Part shown: positions 10,704 to 19,175 of the stretch, piece after piece
Layout of the letters: each line of letters begins with the position of its first letter
Position numbering within the stretch: position 1 is the first letter of the stretch
Assembly: GCF_001528745.1 (NCBI RefSeq)
Contig: NZ_BCNS01000112.1
Location: 1-56,360 of the forward strand
DNA length: 56,360 nt
Origin: Marinobacterium profundum
GTDB lineage: Bacteria > Pseudomonadota > Gammaproteobacteria > Pseudomonadales > Balneatricaceae
Direction of reading: 5' to 3'
The notes under the pieces: generated by a model
The model's database searches: none
What the model was told of the DNA's origin: nothing
Seen by the model: only the letters and a program-made list of their open reading frames with translations
Position numbers and translations under genes: made by a program

Positions 10704-11194
10704 TGCGTTCCTCGCCAGGCGCCGCTGCGCAACTGGTCAATCAGGCCATCACTCGCGGCCTCCACCATATCCAGCACCTGCTCAAAACCCGCCGCACCGC
10801 CGTAGTAGGGGTCAGGTACCTCAGCCCCCAACCCCTTGGCAAAGTCCATAAAGAGTCGCACCGATGCCAAAGAACCCGCAGGAGCCAGGGCACGCAGATC
10901 TTCGAGGTTTTGTGCATCCATCGCCAGAATCAGATCAAACTGCTCAAAATCTGCAGCCACTACCTGACGTGCCCGTAAATGCGCCAGCGGTACATTCCTG
11001 CGCGCCGCAGCCGCCGTTGCACGCGCATCCGGTGCATTGCCCTGGTGATAGGCCGCAGTACCGGCCGAATCCACCCTGACCCACTCAAGGCCGGCGGCAC
11101 CAAGACGATGCTCCAGCACGCCATGGGCCGTAGGCGAGCGGCAAATATTCCCGAGACAGACCAGCAAAATGCGCACAGATTTTTCACATCTCAT
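10700..11194 (-). CDS. Low-molecular-weight protein-tyrosine phosphatase
   Basis: The P-loop CLGNICRSP at residues 13-21 gives the CX5R signature (Cys13, Arg19), and the general-acid loop DPYYGG lies near the C-terminus. About 164 residues from ATG 11194, a normal family length; an upstream GTG- or ATG-started form reaching 11239 would add 15 residues without homology. Relatives include Wzb/Etp partners of BY-kinases and arsenate reductases. Here there is no kinase or polysaccharide cluster, and its neighbour is murB, an arrangement seen in several gammaproteobacteria. The substrate is unknown. The stop overlaps the murB start. Confidence 0.85.
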   Translation of the reverse strand: MRCEKSVRILLVCLGNICRSPTAHGVLEHRLGAAGLEWVRVDSAGTAAYHQGNAPDARATAAAARRNVPLAHLRARQVVAADFEQFDLILAMDAQNLEDLRALAPAGSLASVRLFMDFAKGLGAEVPDPYYGGAAGFEQVLDMVEAASDGLIDQLRSGAWRGTQ

Positions 11195-11247
11195 AAGCTC
11201 AACCGCACCCGCAAGACGCCCGCGGCGCCACAGTGACAAAGGTGCGC

Positions 11248-11276
11248 ATTATAAAGCAATCCGCTGCCATTGCAGA
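11248..11276 (-). promoter_or_regulatory. Candidate promoter of the phosphatase-murB operon
   Basis: A perfect TATAAT on the minus strand (11253-11248) lies 54 bases upstream of the phosphatase ATG. The -35 box (TCTGCA, 17-base spacing) is weak, 3/6. Confidence 0.4.
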
Positions 11277-11388
11277 CAGGGGCCGCGGCGGGGATGAGAC
11301 AACACAACTGCGCCCGGTCATTGATCAGATCAAAGCCTGGCGAGAGTAACTCCATTCACGCCACAGAAAATTGAAGCCAGACCACTGC

Positions 11389-14061
11389 TCAGAACGAGGC
11401 AGGGTCGGCTTTGGACTCAGGAATGCTGAGCTGCACCCGCGCCTGGCGCAGCGCATCCGCACTCAAGACACCGTCACGGTAAAGGCCGGTCAGGGCTGAC
11501 CAGGCGATATAGCGCGCATCGACCTCGAAGTGATCACGCAAAACCGGTCTTGACTCACTCAGACCAAAGCCATCCGTGCCCAGGGCAATGAACGTCTGCG
11601 GGAACCAGCGGGCAATGCCGGTTGGCAGCGACTTCATGAAGTCACTGCACGCCACTACAACCCCGCCCTCATCCGCCATCAGTTGCTCAATGTAATTTTG
11701 CGTTGCCGCTTCTGGCGTCAACATGTTCTGCCGCTCGGTCTGCTGGGCCTGACGCAGCAGTTCGTTATAGCTGGTGACACTCCAGATATCGGCGCTGCAC
11801 CCAAAGCCCTGCAGAATGTCGGCCGCCTGCAGCACTTCCTGCATCAGGCTGCCACTGCCCAGCAGGTGGACCTTGTGTCCCTGCGCATCACTGCGCTGAT
11901 AGCAGTACATCCCCTTGATAATCCCTTGCTCCACGCCCTGCGGCATGGCCGGCATCGGGTAGTTCTGGTTGTAGAGCGTCAGGTAGTAGAAGATGTTTTC
12001 ATCGTTCTGATACATGCGCTCGACACCATCACGCACAATCACCGCCAGCTCGTAGGCAAATGCCGGGTCGTAACTGCGCATGTTTGGCACCGTGGACGCC
12101 ACCACCTGTGAATGGCCATCCTGATGCTGCAGACCCTCGCCGTTCAGGGTCGTGCGCCCGGCCGTACCGCCCACCAGGAAGCCTTTGGCCATGGAATCAG
12201 CACAGCCCCAGATCATGTCGCCAACACGCTGGAAACCGAATATCGAGTAGAAGATATAAAACGGAATCATCGGCACCGCGAAATTGGCATAGGCCGTGCC
12301 CGCCGCCAGAAAGGACGCCATTGCCCCGGCCTCACAAATACCTTCCTGCAACAGCTGGCCATCTTTGGCTTCCTTGTAGGGCAGCAGCGAACTGGCATCC
12401 ACCGGCTTGTATTTTTGCCCTTCACTGGAATAGATACCGAACTGCTTAAACAACGACTCCATGCCAAAGGTGCGTGCTTCATCCGGCACTATGGGCACAA
12501 TGTATTGCCCCAGCTCCTTGTCCTTGAGCATCGCCGCCAGCATTCGCACAAAGGCCATGGTGGTGGATTGCTCTCGAGTGCTTCCATCAGTCGCGGCCTT
12601 GAACAGGCTCAATGGCGGCGCCGTCAGGCGCTGACAGGCGACCTCCCGAGCCGGCAGATAACCCCCGAGCTGCTGGCGATGCTGATGCAGATACTGCGCT
12701 TCCGGGCTCTCGCCTGCGGGCTTGTACAACTCGGCCCGCGCAAGTTGTTCATCATTCAGCGGGATACCGAAACGCCGACCAATCGCTATACGCTCCTCTG
12801 CACTGAACTGTTTCTTCTGATGCGCCGTATTCTGCCCCTCGGCGGACGCGCCCATGCCCTCGCCCTTGACGGTCTTCATCAAAATAACCGTCGGTCGACC
12901 GGTATTCTTCGCTGCCCGCTCGAAGGCGGCGTAGACCTTTTTGCGATCATGCCCGCCACGACGGATAACACGAATCTCGTCATCATTCAGCGACTTCATC
13001 AGGTCGGCCAGACGCTCATCACCGTCTATCCAGTGCTCACGCACCGTCTTGCCATCGGACACGGTATAGAACTGGTAGTCGCCATCGACCGCCCGGTCCA
13101 TGCGTGCCTGCAGCAGGCCATCGTGATCGCGGGAGAAGAGTTCATCCCACTCGCTACCCCAGATCACCTTGATCACATCCCAACCGGCCCCACGGTAACT
13201 GCGCTCCAGCTCCTGAATGATCTTGCCATTGCCCCGCACCGGGCCATCCAGACGTTGCAGGTTGCAGTTCACCACCATCACCAGATTGTCCAGACTCTCG
13301 CGAGTTGCCATGTTAATGGTGCCCAGAACCTCCGGTTCATCCGATTCACCGTCGCCGATAAAGCACCAGACCTTGCCGCCGTTATTCGGCTTGAGCCCGC
13401 GGTTTTCCAGGTACTTCATGAATCGCGCCTGATAGATCGCCGAAGGCGTCGACAGGCCCATGGATGCGGTCGGCAACTGCCAGAACTCCGGCAAGCGCCG
13501 CGGGTGCGGGTAAGATGGCAAACCGCCGCCATCTTGCAGCTCGCGACGAAAGTTGTTCAATTGCTGCTCGCTCAAACGACCTTCAAGGTAGGCACGGGCA
13601 TAAATGCCAGGCGCCGAATGGGCCTGCACCATCAGGATATCGCCGCCATAGGACTCAGTGCGCTTGCGGAACCAATGGTTGAAACCCACCTCCAGAGTGG
13701 TGGCCGCGGACTGATAGGTCGCAATATGCCCGCCGACGCCCGAGCCGTTATCATTAGCATTAAGCACCATCGCCATGGCGTTCCAGCGGATGATGTTTTC
13801 CACCTTCTGTTCCAGCTCGATATTGCCGGGATAGCCTGGCTGCTGATGCGGATGGATGCTATTGCGATAGGGCGTATTCAAGGTCGCCTCTGCCAGGCTG
13901 ACACCCTGTTTCAGCAGGTGATCCTGCAACAACCGCAGCATCTCGCGACTGCGGCCTTCGCCCTGGTCCCGCCGGATATACTCCAGCGCCTCTATCCAGT
14001 CGGCATTTTCAAGCGCGAGATCCTGCGCGTCATATTCATCTTTTTCATTCAGGCTATTCAT
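11389..14061 (-). CDS. aceE: Pyruvate dehydrogenase E1 component, homodimeric type
   Basis: AceE decarboxylates pyruvate with thiamine diphosphate and reductively acetylates the lipoyl domain of E2 (AceF). Length 890 residues matches the homodimeric E1 (E. coli 887). Visible motifs are the N-terminal DWIEALEYIRRDQGEGRS, the ThDP motif starting GDGESDEPE and ending near VVNCNLQRLDG, and the active-site stretch GHIATYQSAATTLEVGFNHW. The frame is intact. What is odd is the absence of aceF and lpd: the next minus-strand gene is the phosphatase-murB pair. Either the E2 and E3 genes are elsewhere or this is a second, orphan E1. A promoter with an operator-like palindrome lies just upstream. Confidence 0.95.
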   Translation of the reverse strand: MNSLNEKDEYDAQDLALENADWIEALEYIRRDQGEGRSREMLRLLQDHLLKQGVSLAEATLNTPYRNSIHPHQQPGYPGNIELEQKVENIIRWNAMAMVLNANDNGSGVGGHIATYQSAATTLEVGFNHWFRKRTESYGGDILMVQAHSAPGIYARAYLEGRLSEQQLNNFRRELQDGGGLPSYPHPRRLPEFWQLPTASMGLSTPSAIYQARFMKYLENRGLKPNNGGKVWCFIGDGESDEPEVLGTINMATRESLDNLVMVVNCNLQRLDGPVRGNGKIIQELERSYRGAGWDVIKVIWGSEWDELFSRDHDGLLQARMDRAVDGDYQFYTVSDGKTVREHWIDGDERLADLMKSLNDDEIRVIRRGGHDRKKVYAAFERAAKNTGRPTVILMKTVKGEGMGASAEGQNTAHQKKQFSAEERIAIGRRFGIPLNDEQLARAELYKPAGESPEAQYLHQHRQQLGGYLPAREVACQRLTAPPLSLFKAATDGSTREQSTTMAFVRMLAAMLKDKELGQYIVPIVPDEARTFGMESLFKQFGIYSSEGQKYKPVDASSLLPYKEAKDGQLLQEGICEAGAMASFLAAGTAYANFAVPMIPFYIFYSIFGFQRVGDMIWGCADSMAKGFLVGGTAGRTTLNGEGLQHQDGHSQVVASTVPNMRSYDPAFAYELAVIVRDGVERMYQNDENIFYYLTLYNQNYPMPAMPQGVEQGIIKGMYCYQRSDAQGHKVHLLGSGSLMQEVLQAADILQGFGCSADIWSVTSYNELLRQAQQTERQNMLTPEAATQNYIEQLMADEGGVVVACSDFMKSLPTGIARWFPQTFIALGTDGFGLSESRPVLRDHFEVDARYIAWSALTGLYRDGVLSADALRQARVQLSIPESKADPASF

Positions 14062-14099
14062 TACCAGTACCCACTCTTTGAATTGCTCGTTGTATTTTA

Positions 14100-14128
14100 A
14101 ATAATCCTAACATTAGGCTCTGAGTCAA
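14100..14128 (-). promoter_or_regulatory. Candidate aceE promoter with palindrome in the spacer
   Basis: The -35 box TTGACT (14128-14123, 5/6) and a weak -10 box ATTATT (14105-14100) are 17 bases apart. The spacer contains CCTAACATTAGG (14106-14117), with 5-bp perfect arms around a 2-base centre. This is a classical position for a repressor operator. It does not resemble the PdhR consensus. Confidence 0.45.
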
Positions 14129-14644
14129 AATCACCAAAAGAGCAGATCAATCAGCAGAAGAACACAGATAAACTTCAAATCGATCCGGCATATTAGTCAA
14201 AAATACCACGCATCAGTCACCCTAAAAAATTCTGATCCAGTAACAAAAATAAACGATCCACAACAAATAAAAAAGATCCATCCAATCTCGTCACTGTAGG
14301 ATCTTTATGAAGATTAACGCAGTAACGTCATCACCCTGAAGAGTAGTTAATACCCCCCCATAGAAGGCAGGAGACCATCAGTCTTAAATGAAGGTAAAAG
14401 CAATAGAAGGGAAGACTACGCCAAGACGCCCGTACCGCGGGCCATAAGGCTATAATTGCGGAAATCTAAATCCCCAGACCGCATAACGTTTATCAGTTAA
14501 AGTGCGTCATTAAAATATCGCCCAATAAAGTTTATGAACAATAATTATAAACGTGCCAAAATTGCGGACAGGCAAGGCCTATCCGCAGCGGTTAAACTGA
14601 AATACTATGAAACACTTAAATTTCCACCGGACAGTGATGGAACA
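14129..14644. other. AT-rich intergenic region
   Basis: This stretch upstream of aceE is more AT-rich than its surroundings and has no gene I can support. A 49-codon plus-strand ORF (14534-14683) overlaps the nitroreductase 3' end antisense and has no recognisable features. The gap otherwise holds only the upstream side of the aceE promoter. Confidence 0.5.
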
Positions 14645-15298
14645 TCATATTTCAGTGAATACCTGTTCCGCCCCATGACGTGACTTGGGTAAAGGCGCAT
14701 TAAAGTCATCCAGCGATCGTTTGCCAAGGGATACCAAAACAACACTGCTATATCCCTGCTCGCGCAACCCAAGCTCCTCATCCAGTATCTCGGAATCAAA
14801 ACCTTCCATCGGACAGGCGTCTATATTGAGCGCGCCGGCGCCGAGCAATACTGTACCGAGCGCCAGATAAACCTGCTTTTCCATCCAGTGCTGCATATCA
14901 TTGAGCTCATCCTGGTGCAGATTCACAAAGGTTGAACGGCCCTTTTGCTGGGCAGCACGCAGATCCGCATTGGCAAAGCGACCGCTCGCGTCTTCCTGAT
15001 CCAGCAGCTGCTCAAGGTAAGTCGTATCGATAGCGGTTTTCGAGCACAGAGCAATGACGTGCGAGGCGTTGAGAATTTTGGGTGCGTTGTACGCATAGGC
15101 TCCGGTCGCGGCCCTGGCAATACGCGCCTTGCCTTCCTGGGTGGATGCAACCACAAAGTGCCAGGGCTGCGAATTCACCGATGACGGGCTCATCTGCAAC
15201 AGCGCCTTGATTTCGTCAATTTTGCCCTGGGGTATCTGGTAGCTCGAGTCGAACACCTTGGTGGTGTAACGCGCTTTTGAAACGTGCTGGATAGTCAT
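14645..15298 (-). CDS. nfsB: Oxygen-insensitive NAD(P)H nitroreductase (NfsB-like)
   Basis: This FMN-dependent oxidoreductase makes two-electron reductions of nitroaromatics, quinones or flavins. Family features are the N-terminal RYTTKVFDSS, the FMN-binding SPSSVNSQPWHFVV, and GAGALNIDACPMEGFD and EQGYSSVVLVSLGKRS near the end. At 217 residues from ATG 15298 it equals E. coli NfsB; an upstream ATG at 15352 would add 18 non-homologous residues. It is divergent from a LysR gene across 168 bases, so that regulator probably controls it. Confidence 0.9.
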   Translation of the reverse strand: MTIQHVSKARYTTKVFDSSYQIPQGKIDEIKALLQMSPSSVNSQPWHFVVASTQEGKARIARAATGAYAYNAPKILNASHVIALCSKTAIDTTYLEQLLDQEDASGRFANADLRAAQQKGRSTFVNLHQDELNDMQHWMEKQVYLALGTVLLGAGALNIDACPMEGFDSEILDEELGLREQGYSSVVLVSLGKRSLDDFNAPLPKSRHGAEQVFTEI

Positions 15299-15414
15299 TT
15301 TCCGATCTCTTGTCTGGTAATGGTGTTTAGCCATGCGCAGGACAGGCTGCAAAATTCCGGGGCCGCAGGAGTTGCATCAGCCTGCAGTCTATTCAGACAG
15401 GTTACTTTATGTGG

Positions 15415-15438
15415 TAAATTTGAAAAATAGCTAATTTA
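15415..15438. promoter_or_regulatory. Candidate LysR operator between nfsB and LysR gene
   Basis: TAAATT (15415-15420) and AATTTA (15433-15438) are inverted arms across a 12-base spacer in an AT-rich stretch 29 bases before the LysR ATG. LysR regulators often bind such dyads in the divergent promoter. This is motif evidence only. Confidence 0.35.
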
Positions 15439-15466
15439 TGCCAACACTTTCAAAAAATATTTGATT

Positions 15467-16369
15467 ATGAAAGCCTTCAAGGATATCGAAATTTTTACCC
15501 GTACTGCGGAGCTCGGAAGCCTTTCGGAAGCCGCCAGAAGCCTGGGCATCACGCCCTCTGCCGCAAGCGCAGCCCTGAAGCGGGTAGAAGAGGATGTGGA
15601 TGCTCTGCTCATCGTCCGCTCGACCCGCAGCTTGCGCCTAACCCAGGAGGGAACCCTGTACCTGCGCTACTGCCAGCAGGCGCTCAAGCTGATGACGGAA
15701 GCCCGGGATGCAACCCGTTCGATACACACAGCACCCGGCGGCACCCTGCGCGTATCAGTATCCTCCGACTTTGGCCGCAACCTGCTGGCGCCCTGGCTGG
15801 ACGACTTTCAAACCACACACCCGGAATTTCAAATACGCCTGATCCTGTCGGACCACGTCTCGAACGTTATAAAGGAAGAGGTCGACATCGCCATTCGCTA
15901 TGGCGTACCACCGGATTCAACACAGATCGCGGTGCCACTGGCGCCCAGTAATAGACGCATACTCTGCGCATCGCCGGAATTCATCGCCCGTGCAGGACAG
16001 CCTGCGACACCCTACGACCTGGTGAACTACAACTGTCTGTGCTTCATGGTCGGCGACAGGGTGCACGATCAGTGGCACTTCCTGAACAGACACAAGCAGG
16101 ATGAAGCCATGATCACGGTCACTGGCAACTGCTCATCCAATGACGGCGACATGGTCAGGCGCTGGGCGGTCAGCGGCAAGGGCATCGCCTACAAGTCCGA
16201 GCTCGACGTCACAGCAGACCTGCGCGCCGGGCGCCTGGTCCAGGTATGCCGCGAATGGCAGGGCGAAGTCGCCCCACTCTACCTGGTGGTTGCCGATCGC
16301 AGGCAGTTGAGCCCACTGGTAAGAGTGATGAAGGAGTTCCTGCAGCAGAAGTGTGAGGGCTTGTCGTAG
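15467..16369 (+). CDS. LysR family transcriptional regulator
   Basis: An N-terminal winged HTH (FKDIEIFTRTAELGSLSEAA, then ITPSAASAALKRVEEDVDA) is followed by a periplasmic-binding-like effector domain beginning near residue 90. 300 residues from ATG 15467; a TTG at 15461 is also in frame. The effector domain has the VDIAIRYGVPPDSTQ pattern of the CrgA/AaeR-like branch. Divergent placement from nfsB suggests control of that gene, possibly in response to quinone or nitro compounds; this is inference. Confidence 0.85.
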   Translation: MKAFKDIEIFTRTAELGSLSEAARSLGITPSAASAALKRVEEDVDALLIVRSTRSLRLTQEGTLYLRYCQQALKLMTEARDATRSIHTAPGGTLRVSVSSDFGRNLLAPWLDDFQTTHPEFQIRLILSDHVSNVIKEEVDIAIRYGVPPDSTQIAVPLAPSNRRILCASPEFIARAGQPATPYDLVNYNCLCFMVGDRVHDQWHFLNRHKQDEAMITVTGNCSSNDGDMVRRWAVSGKGIAYKSELDVTADLRAGRLVQVCREWQGEVAPLYLVVADRRQLSPLVRVMKEFLQQKCEGLS

Positions 16370-16608
16370 CAGTTGCCTTTGACACTCATGCTGCACATCA
16401 GACCAGGCCCTGATAACAAGCGCTGATATTCCGCTAAGCAGTACTGGGGCTAACCGGGACCCGCGATGTCGAACTTAAGATTTCTTGGCGTGAGCCGGGC
16501 GGAGGTCGAGCTAGTGGCGCTGCAGGCCCATGATATGCCAGGGCTAAAGTAATGTGTTCGGTACGATAACACAGGTAGAAGCCGCGGCTCCCACCTGATG
16601 TCTTGACG

Positions 16609-18033
16609 TTAACGCAGGCTGACGAACTGTGACTTCATATAGGCGTCCAGCGCCTCAATGCCGCCTTCTACCCCGTAACCGCTGTCGCCCCAGCCACCCA
16701 GGGGAACTTCAGCGATATGCGCCGGGACGTCGTTGACGCCGATGGTACCGGCGAACAGTGTCTCACTGACGCGTCGCTGGCGCTTGGCATCATTGGTAAA
16801 GAAGTAGGCCGCCAGTCCATAGTCGACGCCGTTTGCAATTTTCAGCACTTCGTCCTCGTCGCTGAACGGCAGGATCGGAACGATCGGTCCGAAAATCTCG
16901 GTCGACATCAGGTCGGCTTCCAGACTGACATTGGTCAGTACGGTAGGCTCGAAGAAAAACCCTATGTCTCGGGCCCGTTTGCCACCGGTCTCGACCTTGG
17001 CTCCTTTGGCCACCGCATCAGCGACCAGACTCTCCATGGCTTGCAAACGTCTCTCATTTGCAAGCGGGCCCATCTGCGTCTTGCTATCCGTACCTTCGCC
17101 GAGGGTAAGACGGCTGGCGTGCTCGCAGAAAGCCGACACGAAGGCCTCGTAAAGGCTTTCATGGACGAAGAAACGGGTCGGTGAAACACACACTTGGCCA
17201 GCATTGAAAAACTTTTTGGCAACCAGCTGTTTTGCCAGCGGCTCAATATCGGCATCGTCGAAGATGATGACCGGGGAGTGCCCGCCCAACTCCATGGTAA
17301 CGGGCTTCATCACCTCCCCCGCCTTCGCGGCCAGCAGTTTGCCGACCGGCGAGGAACCGGTAAAGGTAATCTTCTTGATCGCAGGGTCGGCAATCAGACG
17401 GCTAGAAATTTCGGCCGGGTTGCCCAGAACCAGGTTGAGGACCTTCGGCGGCACGCCGGCATCGAGCAGCGCCTTGACCAGTTCGATAGCGGATCCGGGC
17501 GTTTCTTCGGCGGGCTTAAGCACGCAGGAACAGCCAGCGCCCAGCAAACCGGCCAACTTCTTGGCGGTGAGGACAACAGGAAAATTCCAGGGTGCAAAAG
17601 CCGCGACCACACCCACCGGCACCTTGCGAATCTCAACAGTGTTGGCGTTGTCACGCCCCGCGACCAGGCGGCCGGCAACACGACGCGCTTCTTCGCCACC
17701 CCACTCAATAAAGTCCGCCGCGCGCTCGATTTCACCAATGGATTCCACCAGCGGCTTGCCCTGCTCAAGCGTCAGCACCTGAGCTATCTCCTGCTTGCGC
17801 TCGCGCAGCAGTTCCGCCGCACGGATCAAGATTGTGCCCTTGTTCCACTGGGGCACCGCCTTCCACTGCTCGAGGCCTTCCTTCGCCGACGCAACGGCCC
17901 TGTCAATGTCTGCCGCGGTGGCATGGGAAAACTGCGCGATGGGTTCTTCCGTTGCCGGGTTTATGACCGGCTCCACAACGCCATCGGCGCCATCGGTCCA
18001 GCGACCGTCGATATATAGCTGGTAGGTATTCAT
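16609..18033 (-). CDS. NAD(P)-dependent succinate-semialdehyde-type dehydrogenase
   Basis: An aldehyde dehydrogenase superfamily member of the GabD branch that oxidises a (semi)aldehyde to the acid. It shows the cofactor-site AFAPWNFPVVLTAKKL, the general-base motif MELGGHSPV, and the nucleophile in FFNAGQVCVSPTRF (Cys). Length is 474 residues and intact. It is the last gene of the catabolic island and has a TTATCAG motif at 18047-18053, just upstream, shared with the LysR and lyase genes. Succinate semialdehyde, malonate-semialdehyde-like or betaine-derived aldehydes are all possible; the sequence does not decide which. Confidence 0.85.
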   Translation of the reverse strand: MNTYQLYIDGRWTDGADGVVEPVINPATEEPIAQFSHATAADIDRAVASAKEGLEQWKAVPQWNKGTILIRAAELLRERKQEIAQVLTLEQGKPLVESIGEIERAADFIEWGGEEARRVAGRLVAGRDNANTVEIRKVPVGVVAAFAPWNFPVVLTAKKLAGLLGAGCSCVLKPAEETPGSAIELVKALLDAGVPPKVLNLVLGNPAEISSRLIADPAIKKITFTGSSPVGKLLAAKAGEVMKPVTMELGGHSPVIIFDDADIEPLAKQLVAKKFFNAGQVCVSPTRFFVHESLYEAFVSAFCEHASRLTLGEGTDSKTQMGPLANERRLQAMESLVADAVAKGAKVETGGKRARDIGFFFEPTVLTNVSLEADLMSTEIFGPIVPILPFSDEDEVLKIANGVDYGLAAYFFTNDAKRQRRVSETLFAGTIGVNDVPAHIAEVPLGGWGDSGYGVEGGIEALDAYMKSQFVSLR

Positions 18034-18045
18034 ATTGACTCCCGT

Positions 18046-18053
18046 CTTATCAG
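18046..18053 (-). promoter_or_regulatory. Shared TTATCAG motif upstream of the dehydrogenase
   Basis: CTTATCAG on the plus strand sits inside GTCTTATCAGAC, a short dyad 13 bases before the dehydrogenase ATG. Similar words lie before the LysR gene (19057-19066) and the lyase gene (22598-22607) in the same orientation. Confidence 0.3.
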
Positions 18054-18132
18054 ACTAGAATATTTTATTTCCAGTCGAAATTTTCCGTTTCCACGACTTG
18101 ATAGCAAGCCTGCATTTATTTTTAAACACTCG

Positions 18133-19017
18133 TTATACCCGGGAGAACACATATTTAGACTTTACCCAATCCGCAAACAAAGTCTCTTGTTCCGACACGG
18201 AATTTTCACTGGGCTCCAGTATAAAAAAGTTCTCTCGCGTCTTTATACTTCCGAAATCAAGCTTCACTAATTCGCCACGTTCGACAAATCCGTTCACCAG
18301 CGAATCGATACCCAGGGATATATAATCTCCAGACATTGAAGATTTATAGGCCAGCAAGTTGCTCTCGACATAAAGTCGGGAAGGCGTGTTTTTCAAATCC
18401 ACCTGGTGATGACGAAACCACTCCGACCAACCTACCTTGTTACCCATTACTGAAACAAGTGGGTAGTCGAGAAGGTTTTCTATATTTTTTACTTCGCTTT
18501 TCAGCGCTGGCGAGCACACTGGAAATATACTGTCATCTGTAAGTTGATAGCAGTTCGCATCGTTCCAGTCACCATCTCCATATCTGATTTCAATACCATG
18601 TTCCAAGCCACCGAAGTCAGTCAACCAAAGGCCAGTATATATTTCGACACAGATGTTCGGATACAAGTCGTGAAACTCAGATAGGTTTCTGGATAGCCAG
18701 ACGTCCACAAAGGAGTAGTTCGATTTTACGGTGATTGTACCTCTGTGCCCTTGACCAAATAGCTGATCCGTAGCCAGCGATATTCTGTCCAGTGAGATTT
18801 TTATGACATTATAATAATGCTTACCAACGTCGGTCAGAGAAACCCCTTTTTTACTTCTTATTATAAGCCGTCTTCCAAGATAGTCTTCCAGTGACTTTAT
18901 CTGCTGACTGACTGCTGACTGGGATACGTTAAGTCTCTCGGAAGCCTCGGTGATCGAACCGGACTCAACGATAACCTTAAAAACGAACAACCAGTTATGT
19001 GGCGGAGGTCTTCTCAT
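18133..19017 (-). CDS. LysR family regulator (GcvA-like), AT-rich
   Basis: The N-terminal HTH reads LFVFKVIVESGSITEASERL then VSQSAVSQQIKSLEDYLGRR, followed by a GcvA-type effector domain with the GIEIRYGDGDW motif. 294 residues. Base composition is clearly lower in GC (mid 40s % by eye) than its neighbours, with many AT-ending codons, which suggests separate acquisition. It is embedded between the BCCT transporter and the dehydrogenase on the same strand and is the likely regulator of the island. The TTATCAG motif at 19058-19064, just upstream, may be an autoregulatory site. Confidence 0.85.
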   Translation of the reverse strand: MRRPPPHNWLFVFKVIVESGSITEASERLNVSQSAVSQQIKSLEDYLGRRLIIRSKKGVSLTDVGKHYYNVIKISLDRISLATDQLFGQGHRGTITVKSNYSFVDVWLSRNLSEFHDLYPNICVEIYTGLWLTDFGGLEHGIEIRYGDGDWNDANCYQLTDDSIFPVCSPALKSEVKNIENLLDYPLVSVMGNKVGWSEWFRHHQVDLKNTPSRLYVESNLLAYKSSMSGDYISLGIDSLVNGFVERGELVKLDFGSIKTRENFFILEPSENSVSEQETLFADWVKSKYVFSRV

Positions 19018-19056
19018 TATATTTTCTCCTATCGCGCATGAGACAATCAGGGCTTA

Positions 19057-19066
19057 CTTATCAGGT
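19057..19066 (-). promoter_or_regulatory. Shared TTATCAGGT motif upstream of the island LysR gene
   Basis: On the minus strand this reads ACCTGATAAGTAAG, matching 12 of 14 bases of the block ACCTGATAAATTAG upstream of the lyase gene. It is a candidate binding site of the LysR protein itself. Confidence 0.4.
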
Positions 19067-19175
19067 TACCACATCTGAAAGGTATAAATTTTCAGTCAGT
19101 AAACCCTGGTTTTCTCAATAATCCAGATAAAAATCCGGGACTCGCTACAAACCACACAAAGCGTTGTGTAAAAAG

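Noticed and set aside
12112-14100. Long plus-strand ORF of 662 codons
   Set aside because: It lies wholly antisense to aceE, whose protein motifs are unmistakable. The length is a shadow of GC-rich codon use.
14534-14683. Plus-strand ORF of 49 codons between aceE and nfsB
   Set aside because: It overlaps the nfsB 3' end antisense, has no ribosome site and no recognisable homology. A tiny gene is possible but unsupported.
16466-16552. A 28-codon ORF in the gap after the LysR gene
   Set aside because: Too short, no ribosome site; at most a decayed gene fragment. The 239-base gap shows nothing else.
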